A DNA stretch of 54,387 nucleotides from Saprospiraceae bacterium (GTDB lineage Bacteria > Bacteroidota > Bacteroidia > Chitinophagales > Saprospiraceae). Positions 17,832 to 26,767 of the stretch are shown piece after piece. The stretch covers positions 1 to 54,387 of the forward strand of contig JAGQWR010000062.1 in NCBI GenBank assembly GCA_020437105.1. Direction: 5' to 3'. Numbering within the stretch: the stretch's first letter is position 1; every line of letters starts with the position of its first letter. Made by a program: the position numbers and the translations under genes. The notes below the pieces were generated by a model. The model was not told the DNA's origin and did not search any database. It saw only the letters and a list, made by a program, of their open reading frames with translations.

Positions 17832-18825
17832 AACTCTCATTCATCTCCTTCCACAACAGGTCTTTCAACTCATCCAATCCTTTTTGGGCAACGGAAGAAA
17901 TAAAGACGGCGGGAATTCCATCAGGCAGTTCCTTTTTAATGAGTTCCTTTAGTTCCACATCCAGCATATCCGATTTAGTAATAGCTAATACACGAGGTTT
18001 ATCGAGTAATTCAGGGTTGTATAAAAATAATTCATTGAGCAGAATCTCGTATTCTTTGCAAATACTTTCTGTATCGCATGGGATCATAAAGAGGAGTGTG
18101 GAATTCCGCTCAATGTGACGCAGAAATCGGTGGCCGAGCCCTTTCCCTTCATGTGCTTTTTCAATAATCCCGGGAATATCGGCCATCACAAAAGATTGAT
18201 GATCCCGGTAGGCTACAATACCCAGATTTGGCACCAGAGTTGTGAAGGGATAATTGGCGATTTTGGGTTTTGCGGCAGAAAGAACAGATAACAGGGTCGA
18301 TTTTCCGGCATTGGGAAATCCAACAAGCCCTACATCTGCCAAGACTTTTAGCTCAAGTACTTTCCATTCCTCCAGCCCCTCTTCGCCAGGTTGTGCGTAG
18401 CGGGGCGTTTGATTGGTCGAAGACTTAAAATGGCTATTGCCTAAACCACCGCGACCGCCGGCTACAAGAATGACTTCTTGACCATGTTCAGTAATTTCAA
18501 GCTCCACTTTTCCGGTTTCGGCATCTTTGGCAATTGTTCCCAAGGGAACATCCAGTATAATGTCTTCCCCGTATTTTCCGGAGCTATTACTTTCACCTCC
18601 CCCTCCGCCACGTCCGGCAATGACATGTTTTCGGTACTTCAGGGCAAGCAGGGTCCAAATGTTCCGGTTTCCCCGAAGAATAATATGTCCACCACGACCG
18701 CCGTCCCCGCCATCTGGTCCGCCTTTAGGATTCCCCTTCGTGCGGAGTAGATGCATAGAGCCGGCTCCACCGGCCCCCGACCGACAGCAAATTTTCACAT
18801 AATCGACAAAATTCTGCTCTGCCAT
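17830..18825 (-). CDS. obg: Obg-family GTPase ObgE/CgtA
   Basis: A 331-residue ribosome-associated GTPase needed for 50S maturation. The glycine-rich Obg fold is clear at 1-157 ('[18 protein letters not shown]', '[12 protein letters not shown]', 'GGRGGLGN'). The G domain follows: G1 '[11 protein letters not shown]', switch I 'YPFTTLVPN', G3 'DIPGII', G4 'TKSD' and G5 'ISS'. No C-terminal OCT extension, as is usual in this phylum. ATG at 18825 follows the adk stop by 23 nt, so adk-obg-kinase/RapZ probably form one operon. Confidence 0.95.
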   Translation of the reverse strand: MAEQNFVDYVKICCRSGAGGAGSMHLLRTKGNPKGGPDGGDGGRGGHIILRGNRNIWTLLALKYRKHVIAGRGGGGGESNSSGKYGEDIILDVPLGTIAKDAETGKVELEITEHGQEVILVAGGRGGLGNSHFKSSTNQTPRYAQPGEEGLEEWKVLELKVLADVGLVGFPNAGKSTLLSVLSAAKPKIANYPFTTLVPNLGIVAYRDHQSFVMADIPGIIEKAHEGKGLGHRFLRHIERNSTLLFMIPCDTESICKEYEILLNELFLYNPELLDKPRVLAITKSDMLDVELKELIKKELPDGIPAVFISSVAQKGLDELKDLLWKEMNES

Positions 18826-18848
18826 AAGGTGCCGGAAATACGCGTGTT

Positions 18849-19424
18849 TTAAATTCTTGTTTGTATGGTTGCTACCAGTCGATCAAAGATTTCCTCAATC
18901 GTGCCAATACCATCTATTTTCTCAGACTTGCCAAAAGAGTCATAATAGTCAAAAACGGGAGCTGTTTCCCGATTATAAACCTCAATCCGATTTCGGATTA
19001 TGGATTCATCATTATCATCCGGGCGACCAGAGGTTTTACCCCGTTCCAGTATTCGACTGATAATTTCTTCGTCATCTACATCGAGTGCCAGTAATACGGT
19101 AAGCTCCTCACCCAATTCAGCTAACAAGGTATTCAACGCTTCCGCCTGCGTTTCTGTACGCGGAAAACCATCAAAAATATACCCCATTACATCCGGATTT
19201 GCTTCAACTTTATTGCGAAGCATCCCTATGGTCACCGAATCCGGTACCAATTCGCCTTTTTCGATATAGCTTTTTGCTTCGAGTCCCAGGGGAGTATTAT
19301 TTCCCATTTCATACCGAAACAAATCACCTGTTGAAATATGCAATAACTGGTATTCATCTACCAGTTTTGCTGCTTGTGTTCCTTTTCCACTACCTGGAGG
19401 TCCGAAAAGAATTAGATTGAGCAT
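18849..19424 (-). CDS. adk: Adenylate kinase (short form)
   Basis: A 191-residue enzyme that interconverts ATP + AMP and 2 ADP. P-loop '[14 protein letters not shown]' at residues 3-16, AMP-binding '[11 protein letters not shown]' and '[14 protein letters not shown]', and '[18 protein letters not shown]' close to the C-terminus. The LID is the short type with no zinc-binding insert, a normal variant, not a truncation. ATG at 19424 fits the family N-terminus (MLNLILFG). First gene of a probable adk-obg-kinase/RapZ operon. Confidence 0.95.
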   Translation of the reverse strand: MLNLILFGPPGSGKGTQAAKLVDEYQLLHISTGDLFRYEMGNNTPLGLEAKSYIEKGELVPDSVTIGMLRNKVEANPDVMGYIFDGFPRTETQAEALNTLLAELGEELTVLLALDVDDEEIISRILERGKTSGRPDDNDESIIRNRIEVYNRETAPVFDYYDSFGKSEKIDGIGTIEEIFDRLVATIQTRI

Positions 19425-19612
19425 ATACAAAATTTTAGGTTATGCTTTTTGATTACGCGCTTCGGCTTCAGATTTGGTTTGACTATAAAAGTTAAATCCG
19501 GGCACCTTAGTACCGACTATTGGACCTCACTTAATTTATTAAGGATGCGAAAATACGGAATAAATTGCTCGCAGCTATGCTCCCGGAGTAGTTTGTATCA
19601 ACTCTACCTAAA

Positions 19613-20125
19613 TCAAGGATCAATTACATTGCGAATCGTAGCGTATTTAGTTGACCAGTAGCTGGAATTTCTAATATTGTCGATGACCACTCCCCGGGAA
19701 GAAGTAGCATGAATCACCTCAATCCCATCTGGTCCGTTTGAAATAATCAAGGCAACATGAAAAACATCTCCACCTTTTCGTTTCCGGAAAAATACCAGGT
19801 CGCCGGGCTGTGCATCCTTTTCAGAAACAACACGCCCTTCCGTCTCCTGCACACCGGATTGGTGGGTTAATTTAATGTCATGATGATTCATAACATAACA
19901 GGTAAAACCGGAACAATCGAAGCCATTCGGGCTCATTCCGGCGTATTTATACTTCGCCCCCTGAAACTTCCGGGCATATGTCACAATATCAGACCTTAGC
20001 TGCGACTCACCGGTACTAATGGAGGTCGGTTTACTGCTGTTCATGGGCTGAAAAGCCGCACAACCTGAAAGGCTGATAATCAAGCAGATACAACCTATTT
20101 TGAAAATAATATTACTTTTTTTCAT
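19613..20125 (-). CDS. NlpC/P60 cell-wall endopeptidase, lipoprotein
   Basis: A 170-residue peptidoglycan hydrolase that cuts D-Glu-meso-DAP type peptide bonds in stem peptides. A lipoprotein signal ends in 'IISLSGC' (Cys about 22). The NlpC/P60 domain has the catalytic Cys in 'GFDCSGFTCYVM', the His in 'VFHVALIIS' and the third polar residue in 'VIHATSSRG'. ATG at 20125 begins the signal peptide; the frame extends to 20191 but adds residues unlike a signal. Anchoring is probably to the outer membrane, as for Spr-like enzymes. Gene stands alone between adk and the amidase. Confidence 0.92.
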   Translation of the reverse strand: MKKSNIIFKIGCICLIISLSGCAAFQPMNSSKPTSISTGESQLRSDIVTYARKFQGAKYKYAGMSPNGFDCSGFTCYVMNHHDIKLTHQSGVQETEGRVVSEKDAQPGDLVFFRKRKGGDVFHVALIISNGPDGIEVIHATSSRGVVIDNIRNSSYWSTKYATIRNVIDP

Positions 20126-20189
20126 TGGATTTTGATACTTTTTCAACGAAGTGCGTCTTAAGGAATGGAAGGTTAGTTGATGGATGTAC

Positions 20190-20226
20190 ATGCGGTCACG
20201 GTTTCACCGATGGCCGCATTTTTTTC
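20190..20226 (+). other. Terminator-like hairpin on the strand opposite to both neighbours
   Basis: ATGCGGTCACGG-TTT-CACCGATGGCCGCAT (imperfect stem) followed by TTTTTT on the plus strand. Both flanking genes are on the minus strand, so it would only terminate a plus-strand or antisense transcript. Confidence 0.35.
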
Positions 20227-20273
20227 ATCAAACGTTTACTTCCCGCTTTCCAGTTTATCATCCCCATTTATTG

Positions 20274-21059
20274 TTAATCCCTTAACACTTCAAACGAATC
20301 CGCTGATTCCAAAAAGGGAAAACGACTTCTGTATGTACGGACTGCCTCTTGGGAGAGCACCGTAGTATGAATAGATTCAACACCTTCCGGAGCCGTAAAA
20401 AGTGAATCTCCCTGAAAGTCGATGACACTACTGTCTCCTAAATAATCCAGATTATTCCCATCCGTTCCAATACGATTTACACCAACAACATAGGATTGAT
20501 TTTCTATGGCCCGTGCCTGCAACAGTTTTGTCCAGGCTGTGCGCCGCGGAGACGGCCAGTTAGCCAGATAAATGAGTACGTCGTAATATGGAACAATATT
20601 CCTGCTCCAAACAGGAAAACGTAAGTCATAGCAGATGAGCGGACAGATCCGCCATTCCCCAATTCGCACGATCAACCTTTCGGCTCCAGCCGTAAAATGC
20701 GCAGCTTCTCCTCCAAAGCCAAAAAGATGGTGTTTATCATAATGGAGGGACTTTCCATTTGGCTGCATCCATACCAAACGATTAAAATAACTTCCACGTT
20801 CTTCCACAATAAAACTCCCGGCGATCACTGCCTGACAGATGCTGGCTTGTTCGGCCATCCACAAACTTGTCGGGCCTGGAAAGGGTTCTGCCAGGTTGGC
20901 TGGATCCATATAAAAGCCAGTGCTAAACATTTCCGGAAGTAAGATCAAATCGGTAGTACCGGCAAGAGGTTTCAGCCTTTCGGCGAAAGCCTGTCGGTTG
21001 GATTCCGGATTGATCCACTCCAAATTTGATTGAACGGTTGTAATTCGTAGTTCAGACAT
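20274..21059 (-). CDS. Carbon-nitrogen hydrolase, probable omega-amidase (YafV/NIT2-like)
   Basis: A 261-residue nitrilase-superfamily amidase. The Glu-Lys-Cys triad is visible: 'ILLPEMFSTGF' (Glu about 43), 'YDKHHLFGFGGE' (Lys about 109) and 'PLICYDLRFPVWSRN' (Cys about 143). 'MFSTGF' and 'HHLFGFGGE' are typical of the YafV/omega-amidase group, which removes the amide from alpha-ketoglutaramate or alpha-ketosuccinamate left by glutamine transaminases. ATG at 21059 is chosen by the N-terminal 'LRITTVQSNLEW' strand. The specific substrate is inferred from subfamily resemblance. Confidence 0.88.
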   Translation of the reverse strand: MSELRITTVQSNLEWINPESNRQAFAERLKPLAGTTDLILLPEMFSTGFYMDPANLAEPFPGPTSLWMAEQASICQAVIAGSFIVEERGSYFNRLVWMQPNGKSLHYDKHHLFGFGGEAAHFTAGAERLIVRIGEWRICPLICYDLRFPVWSRNIVPYYDVLIYLANWPSPRRTAWTKLLQARAIENQSYVVGVNRIGTDGNNLDYLGDSSVIDFQGDSLFTAPEGVESIHTTVLSQEAVRTYRSRFPFLESADSFEVLRD

Positions 21060-21101
21060 ATTGCAAAAATGCAGGTAGCTGGGCAGAAAAGCAATTTACT
21101 G

Positions 21102-21133
21102 AAAAAAAAAGGCGCGACTCCAGGAGTCGCGCC
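21102..21133 (-). terminator. Intrinsic terminator of rplY
   Basis: On the minus strand GGCGCGACTC-CTG-GAGTCGCGCC (10-bp perfect stem) followed by nine T. It lies 37 nt after the rplY stop. Confidence 0.92.
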
Positions 21134-21170
21134 CACTATATAGATTGTTTCAAATAAATTGGGTTCGAAA

Positions 21171-21800
21171 TTATGCTTCTGCGCTCGCTTCTTCGCTGCT
21201 CGCAGCTCCTTCTTCTTCTTCCTCTTCCTCCACTCCGCCGGTAGCTGAACGCAATGCACGTGGAATCTCAACAGTAGCAACCGGTGTACCCGGAGGGCTC
21301 ATCACCTCAATACCTTCTGCAATTTGAATGTCCCGTACCCGAATAGCCTGACCAAGTTTCAACTTGGAAATATTCAGGACTAACTGATCAATCAGGTTCT
21401 CCGGAGTAGTTTTCACCTTAATCCGACGTAGTGACTGTTGTAATTTACCGCCGTTTTTAACACCGGGAGAACTGCCTTCAAAACGAACAGGTAGTTCTAC
21501 TTTAACAGACTTACCATCTATCAACTCTAAAAAATCAACGTGCTCAATTGCTTCCGATACCGGATGAAACTGCGTGTTTTTTAAAATACAGCGATGGGTC
21601 TTTCCATTGATCGTTATCTCAACCACCTGAAAATCAGGCGTATAAATAACATCTTTAAGGTCTTTTTTGTTTGAAGTAAAATGAATTACTTCTCCACCAC
21701 CGTACATGACGCATGGGATTAATCCTTCATTCCGAGCGACCCGAGCCGATTTAGACCCTACTTCCGAACGTGGTTCAACAGTTATTGCTATGGTATTCAT
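21171..21800 (-). CDS. rplY: 50S ribosomal protein L25/general stress protein Ctc
   Basis: A 209-residue ribosomal protein of the long Ctc type, binding 5S rRNA. N-terminal 'RSEVGSKSARVARNEGLIPC' and 'MYGGGEVIHF' belong to the L25 barrel; a C-terminal TL5-like domain follows ('VELPVRFEGSSPGVKNGGKL', 'DIQIAEGIEVMSPPGTPVATV'). The tail is a highly acidic, Glu/Ala-rich stretch (about the last 25 residues), common in Bacteroidota L25. ATG at 21800 gives the standard N-terminus; a longer frame to 21887 is not supported. Downstream of prs with a 105-nt gap, as in many bacteria (prs-rplY pair). Confidence 0.95.
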   Translation of the reverse strand: MNTIAITVEPRSEVGSKSARVARNEGLIPCVMYGGGEVIHFTSNKKDLKDVIYTPDFQVVEITINGKTHRCILKNTQFHPVSEAIEHVDFLELIDGKSVKVELPVRFEGSSPGVKNGGKLQQSLRRIKVKTTPENLIDQLVLNISKLKLGQAIRVRDIQIAEGIEVMSPPGTPVATVEIPRALRSATGGVEEEEEEEGAASSEEASAEA

Positions 21801-21905
21801 TTCAAATGAATTCTTTTCTACTTTAAAAAGGCTCGCAAAGATAGACTTTTTCGCCAAATTGAAAAAGCCAACTTGTGGTTTTTTCAAAGAAAATAAATAA
21901 TCCGA

Positions 21906-22838
21906 TCAACCTTCCACAAAAAGCGCAGAAATTGACCGGTGTTCGTGGGTGTTTCTTATGGCTCTTGCAAAGAGTTTCGCAGTAGAAAGCACCTTGATTT
22001 TCTTGCACTTATCCTGAATCGGAATAGTATCACATACGATGAGTTCATCCAATTTGGAATTTTCAATATTTTCGTATGCTTTCCCGGATAGCACCGGGTG
22101 GGTACATAGTGCCCGAACACTTTTTGCACCTTTCTCCAGCAAAATTTCTGCAGCCCTGCAAAGCGTACCGGCTGTATCGACCAGGTCATCCACCAGAATC
22201 ACATCTGCACCTGTCACATCTCCGATTACAGTCATACCTGCCACTTCATTTGCCCGTTTTCGGTACTTATCACAAATCACCAAATTGCGTTCAAAATACT
22301 TAGCGTAGGTACGCGCGCGTTTGACTCCGCCTACATCAGGTGAGGCAAAAGTAACATTCGACATATCTTGCGCCTGTAAGTAGGGTATGTAAATCGCTTC
22401 ACTCTTCAGGTGATCTACCGGAATGTCAAAAAATCCCTGGATCTGATCTGCATGAAAATCCATTGTCATGATCCGGTTTGCACCGGCAGCTTCCAGCAGG
22501 TTTGCAATTAACTTTGCCGAAATTGGTACCCGAGGCTTATCCTTACGATCTTGTCTGGCATAACCAAAATAGGGAATGACTGCTGTTATATACCCTGCAC
22601 TGGCCCGTTTTGCTGCATCTATCAACAATAACAACTCCATCAGATTTTCTGCCGGAGGAAATGTTGACTGAATGAAAAAGATATACGATCCGCGTACAGA
22701 CTCGTTGATAATCGGCTGCATTTCTCCATCACTGAAACGTTGCAATTGGGTATCTCCCAACTTATCTCCGTAAAAATCAGCAATCTTATCTGCTAAATAT
22801 CGAGAATGCTCACCCGCAAAGAGTTTAACCTCCACCAT
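21906..22838 (-). CDS. prs: Ribose-phosphate pyrophosphokinase
   Basis: A 310-residue cytosolic enzyme that makes PRPP from ribose-5-phosphate and ATP for nucleotide, histidine and tryptophan synthesis. Motifs: 'QRFSDGEMQPIINESVRGSY', 'VIPYFGYARQDRK' (flexible loop region), 'DFHADQIQGFFDIPVDHL', and the PRPP loop 'VILVDDLVDTAGTLCRAA'. A TTG exists 27 nt upstream in frame, but ATG at 22838 gives the usual short N-terminus (VEVKLFAGEHS). Followed by rplY on the same strand. Confidence 0.95.
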   Translation of the reverse strand: MVEVKLFAGEHSRYLADKIADFYGDKLGDTQLQRFSDGEMQPIINESVRGSYIFFIQSTFPPAENLMELLLLIDAAKRASAGYITAVIPYFGYARQDRKDKPRVPISAKLIANLLEAAGANRIMTMDFHADQIQGFFDIPVDHLKSEAIYIPYLQAQDMSNVTFASPDVGGVKRARTYAKYFERNLVICDKYRKRANEVAGMTVIGDVTGADVILVDDLVDTAGTLCRAAEILLEKGAKSVRALCTHPVLSGKAYENIENSKLDELIVCDTIPIQDKCKKIKVLSTAKLFARAIRNTHEHRSISALFVEG

Positions 22839-23056
22839 AGAATTTTTTGGAAAAAATGAAGACAATAAGATGAATCGATGAAAAAATGACTGTAAAACAG
22901 TACGCTATCATGCCCTTTCTTTACCTTGCGTAAAGGTAAAAAGAAATGCTGACAGACAGTCGGATTTTCCAGGAAACCCCATTGTATTAACCAACAACCT
23001 TCCCAAAAATGGCTTTTCCATAAAACAATTCCATTCCAAATGGTATTTCATCTTAA

Positions 23057-23980
23057 ATGTTTTCATGCATGAACAGGCCTATCCCTTTAAAAGGCGTATC
23101 TATAATTGCCTTATTTGTTTTTTGTCAATGCAACATTGATGATGTGGGGCAAAATCATTCTTCCTTTGCCAAAATGGAGGTTCCTGGTGACTTTGCAGAA
23201 TATTGGTTTAACGGGGAAGCAGAGTTGAGCAGTTATAACCTGGACATTGTCCGCTATGGCGAAAAACGGAAAGGTACTGCCGTACATATTTTTGTAACCG
23301 AAGATTTTTCGCGGGAAAAACAGGTTAAACTGGATCGTCCGAAAGAAACGCCTGAAGACCGTGTTTCGGTTATGAAGTTCAACCAGATTTATCGGTTTGA
23401 GACAGGTATCTACGATTACTCGATGATGAATTCTGTTTTCACACCCATTGAGATCAAAGAATATCCACATAGCCTGAAAATGACCTGTACGGTGCAGGAT
23501 TGGTGCGGACAAAGCTTTTCCCAATTAAATTTACAGGATCAACATTATCGTTATCAACAATTCTCCTACTTCGAATCCGAAGGAGACCGCGATTTAAATG
23601 TTCGCCCGGAAATGCTTGAGGATGAGCTCTGGACACGACTTCGGATTGATCCAATGAGCATCAAAGAAGGGGAAGTACTCTTATTTCCCGGAGATTTTTT
23701 CCAAACGCTTAATCATGAAAAGCCGGAACCACGGGCAGCACGCATTCAGTTTGACGCCAGTGAAGCGACCGGAGAGTGTATCGTAGAATATCTGCACCTG
23801 GACCGCACCATCCGCATTCGATTTCAATCCAGTTTTCCGCATCGTATCCTTTCCTGGTCTATTGAAAAAGGATCTAAAGAGGTGGTATCGGCAACTCTTA
23901 GAGAAACCATCAAGAGCCCATATTGGCAACAAAACGACAACAAGTTCTCTTACATGAGAGACAGCTTGAAATTGAATTAG
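23057..23980 (+). CDS. Conserved Bacteroidota lipoprotein (family often mislabelled Maf)
   Basis: A 307-residue secreted protein of unknown function. The N-terminus is hydrophobic with 'ALFVFCQC', so a lipoprotein with a relaxed lipobox is likely. Start may be ATG at 23057 or at 23069; the second gives a more typical signal. Conserved-looking blocks are 'YWFNGEAELSSYNLDIVRYG', 'FVTEDFSREKQVKLD', 'GIYDYSMMNSVFTPI', 'QDWCGQSFSQLNL' and 'YFESEGDRD'. From memory, this pattern belongs to a Bacteroidota lipoprotein family that databases sometimes label 'septum formation inhibitor Maf', which it does not resemble. It overlaps no neighbour and is followed after 7 nt by a transporter gene. Confidence 0.75.
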   Translation: MFSCMNRPIPLKGVSIIALFVFCQCNIDDVGQNHSSFAKMEVPGDFAEYWFNGEAELSSYNLDIVRYGEKRKGTAVHIFVTEDFSREKQVKLDRPKETPEDRVSVMKFNQIYRFETGIYDYSMMNSVFTPIEIKEYPHSLKMTCTVQDWCGQSFSQLNLQDQHYRYQQFSYFESEGDRDLNVRPEMLEDELWTRLRIDPMSIKEGEVLLFPGDFFQTLNHEKPEPRAARIQFDASEATGECIVEYLHLDRTIRIRFQSSFPHRILSWSIEKGSKEVVSATLRETIKSPYWQQNDNKFSYMRDSLKLN

Positions 23981-23987
23981 GCATCGA

Positions 23988-24860
23988 ATGCACCAATCAA
24001 AACCCTGGTTGAGCTGGTTTTACCTACTGATCTTAAGTATTACCTGGGGAACCTCCTATATTCTTATCAAAAAAGGCCTGCTTGTTTTTTCGCCCCTACA
24101 ACTTGCTTCTCTAAGAATCAGTCTGTCTTCTGCGGCATTTCTACCCGTTTTCATTTGGCGTTACCGACATATTAACTGGTCAAAATGGCGGCAACTCCTG
24201 GTCGTTGGACTAGCAGGAAGCGGAATTCCTGCTATTCTGTTTGCCCTGGCTCAACAAAAACTTAGCAGTTCGCTCACCGGAGTACTGAGCTCTATGACAC
24301 CGCTTTTTACACTGGTCCTTGGCGTGCTTTTTTTTCAGCTCACATTCAAAATAAAACAATCAGCCGGCATTATTCTCGGGCTGGCCGGAGCATTGGTTTT
24401 AATACTTTTCGGAGGAAATAAGGACACTTCCGGCAATGCCTGGTACGGGCTACTTGTCGTATTGGCGGCCTTGTTATACGCTTTAAGTTCAAACACTGTA
24501 AAAGCCTACTTCCAGAAAATGAGTACGCTGACAATCAGTGCCACAGCCTTTGTGTTGATTGGTCCGCTTGGCTTAATCCTTCTGGGTAGCTCCGGGATTG
24601 TTCAGACAATGGCGCAAACACCGGGAGCCTGGGCTGCTTTTGGTTATGTACTTATACTATCTTTGGCAGGAACCGTTATTGCCTCTATCTTGTTCTTCAA
24701 ATTGGTTCAAATGCGCGATGCGGTATTTGCTTCGACTGTTAGCTATATGATCCCCCTGGTAGCTCTGAGTTGGGGTTACCTGGATGGCGAGGTGCTCGGT
24801 TGGTATCACTTTATGGGAATGATACTGATTCTTCTGGGCTTGTACTTAAGCAGAGAATAA
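23988..24860 (+). CDS. EamA-family (DMT) transporter
   Basis: A 290-residue inner-membrane protein with about ten hydrophobic helices in two five-helix EamA repeats. 'SITWGTSYILIKKGLLVFSP' opens the first repeat and 'LAALLYALSSNTVKAYFQKM' the second, as in RhaT/YdcZ-type drug/metabolite exporters. The substrate cannot be predicted. It starts 7 nt after the lipoprotein gene and ends 7 nt before lptC, so the three, and perhaps the CorC-like gene, are likely one transcript. Confidence 0.88.
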   Translation: MHQSKPWLSWFYLLILSITWGTSYILIKKGLLVFSPLQLASLRISLSSAAFLPVFIWRYRHINWSKWRQLLVVGLAGSGIPAILFALAQQKLSSSLTGVLSSMTPLFTLVLGVLFFQLTFKIKQSAGIILGLAGALVLILFGGNKDTSGNAWYGLLVVLAALLYALSSNTVKAYFQKMSTLTISATAFVLIGPLGLILLGSSGIVQTMAQTPGAWAAFGYVLILSLAGTVIASILFFKLVQMRDAVFASTVSYMIPLVALSWGYLDGEVLGWYHFMGMILILLGLYLSRE

Positions 24861-24867
24861 TCAAACA

Positions 24868-25425
24868 ATGAATCTAACTATATTTTTCAAACTCCTTTTC
24901 CTGGGTAGCTGTCTGCTGAGTTTTCAGGCTTGCAAAAATGATCTTCAGGCAGTTCGTGATCTTACCCGGGAGCCTCAGGCACAGGTGGAAGAAGTATATG
25001 ATTTTAATATGCTGTATAGTGATTCTGCCATCGTTCGGGTCCGAATATCCGGCCCGGTAATGTTGCGCCATGCCGAGCAAAAAGCGCCGCAACAAGAATT
25101 TCCACAAGGAGTTTTGGTAGAATTTTTTGATATTTCCGGCGATGTGACCAGCCGTTTGAGTAGCCGCTACGCGATTCGGGATGAGGAAGCAAAAAAAGTT
25201 TTTGTGCGGGATAGTGTGGTCTGGGAATCGGTCAACAACGAGAAACTGGAAACGTCTGAATTGACCTGGGACGAGCGCACAGAGCGCATTTACACCAATA
25301 AATTTGTCACTATTCGCCGACCCAATGAAATTATATACGGAAATGGATTTGAATCCAATCAGGAATTCACCCGATCCCGTATCAGAGCAATAGAAGGAAA
25401 AATCCAGGTTACAGAAACTGATTGA
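24868..25425 (+). CDS. lptC: LPS export periplasmic protein LptC
   Basis: A 185-residue envelope protein that passes lipopolysaccharide from the LptBFG transporter to LptA. The N-terminus is a lipoprotein-like signal ('LGSCLLSFQAC'), then LptC beta-jellyroll signatures: 'RISGPVMLRH', 'FPQGVLVEFFDISGDVTSRL', 'YAIRDEEAKKVFVRDSVVWE', 'LETSELTWDERTERIYTNKF' and 'GFESNQEFT'. In this phylum lptC is commonly near the corC-like and ppiD genes, as here. ATG at 24868 follows the transporter stop by 7 nt. Confidence 0.9.
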   Translation: MNLTIFFKLLFLGSCLLSFQACKNDLQAVRDLTREPQAQVEEVYDFNMLYSDSAIVRVRISGPVMLRHAEQKAPQQEFPQGVLVEFFDISGDVTSRLSSRYAIRDEEAKKVFVRDSVVWESVNNEKLETSELTWDERTERIYTNKFVTIRRPNEIIYGNGFESNQEFTRSRIRAIEGKIQVTETD

Positions 25426-25486
25426 CCGAACTTTTGGATTAAACCTATTTTGAAATGGATTTACGCATTCGTATATTGACCTTTAT

Positions 25487-26767
25487 ATGGTAGCTGGCAT
25501 TCTTATTTTTCTGCTTCTTTCTGCACTCTTTTCCGGTTCGGAAATAGCCTTTCTTTCTGCCAACAAGCTGATTGTTGAACTTAAAAAGAAAAAAGGCTCC
25601 CGTAGGGGTAGCCTGTTAGCCGGTTTTTTCGAAAAACCATCTGATTTCCTCAGCACCCTACTCGTTGGAAACAACATTGCATTGGTGGTTTTCACCTCCC
25701 TCATGTCCGTTCCGCTTTCCATCCTTTTTAATGAGCAATTAGGGATACAAAACCAAGGCATCCTGCTGGTGTTAAACACCTTGATCATTACCATCGTGGT
25801 TTTAATTTTTGGGGAGTTTCTGCCCAAAACGCTCTTCCGGCTTTACGCGGATGATATCCTCTTTGCCTTGACCTACCCGCTTCAAATTATTCGGATCATC
25901 CTGGCTATTCCTGCCTGGATCATGATCAAGCTGTCTAATTTACTCTTGCGCTTATTTCTATCCCCTGATCCGCAAGAAGTGGAAGGTGCTTTTACCCGAC
26001 TGGATCTGGAGCATTTTATTAAAACTTCCCGCACAGAAGCCAATGATGAAATTGATACGGAATTATTCGAAAAGGCTCTACACCTGCGGGAGGTACGGGT
26101 AAAAGAATGTATGATTCCCCGCCCCGAGATCGTCAGTATTGATATTCAAGCCTCAATTGACGAGCTGGTGGAAGCCTTTCAAAAATCAAACCTGTCCAGA
26201 ATAATAGTGTATAAGGATGACATCGACGAAGTCGAGGGGTATGTGCATCATCAGCAACTGCTAAATAATCCAAAAAGGATTGCCCCAATCATCATGACCA
26301 TTCCCTATGTCCCTGAATTTATGCGGGTCAGGGAGCTTATGAACCAATTTATTAAAACCCGTACGAATATCGCCTGTGTGGTGGACGAATTTGGAGGCAC
26401 TTCCGGCATTATTACCCTGGAGGATATTCTGGAAGAAATATTCGGAGAAATCGAAGACGAACACGATCAGGAGGAATACATTGAAGAACAAATCTCTGAT
26501 AGTGAATACCTGCTCAGTGGTCGCCTGGAAATTGATTATCTCAACGAAAAATACCCCTATCTGGGTTTACCGGAAGGAGATTACCATACCCTGTCCGGAT
26601 ACCTGGTAATGACCACCGGAACCATCCCCGAACAAGGGGCTGAAATCCTGTTGGGCGATAGCCGGTATCAGCTGGTCATGGTTAGTGACACTAAAATCGA
26701 AACTGTTCGGATTTTCAAAATTGACCCCAACGAGTTATTGCCTATTCAGGATCAGGACACTAAATGA
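25487..26767 (+). CDS. CNNM/CorC-type transporter (hemolysin-like protein)
   Basis: A 426-residue membrane protein of the HlyC/CorC family linked to magnesium/cobalt transport. Domains in order: a DUF21/CNNM transmembrane domain (about 1-180) starting 'ILIFLLLSALFSGSEIAFLS', two CBS repeats (about 200-330) with 'KECMIPRPEIVSID', 'SRIIVYKDDIDEVEGYVHH' and 'VVDEFGGTSGIITLEDILEE', and a C-terminal CorC_HlyC domain ('LSGRLEIDYLNEKY'). The ATG at 25487 starts TM1. The last 16 nt overlap the end of the convergent membrane-protein gene. Confidence 0.92.
   Translation: MVAGILIFLLLSALFSGSEIAFLSANKLIVELKKKKGSRRGSLLAGFFEKPSDFLSTLLVGNNIALVVFTSLMSVPLSILFNEQLGIQNQGILLVLNTLIITIVVLIFGEFLPKTLFRLYADDILFALTYPLQIIRIILAIPAWIMIKLSNLLLRLFLSPDPQEVEGAFTRLDLEHFIKTSRTEANDEIDTELFEKALHLREVRVKECMIPRPEIVSIDIQASIDELVEAFQKSNLSRIIVYKDDIDEVEGYVHHQQLLNNPKRIAPIIMTIPYVPEFMRVRELMNQFIKTRTNIACVVDEFGGTSGIITLEDILEEIFGEIEDEHDQEEYIEEQISDSEYLLSGRLEIDYLNEKYPYLGLPEGDYHTLSGYLVMTTGTIPEQGAEILLGDSRYQLVMVSDTKIETVRIFKIDPNELLPIQDQDTK

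Noticed and set aside
18849..19424. Adenylate kinase appears to lack the zinc LID insert
   Set aside because: The short LID is a normal family variant; the gene is complete.
22839..23056. Short inverted repeats (ACTGT-TTT-ACAGT, CCATT-CCA-AATGG) between prs and the lipoprotein gene
   Set aside because: Arms of five bases are expected by chance in A/T-rich intergenic DNA.
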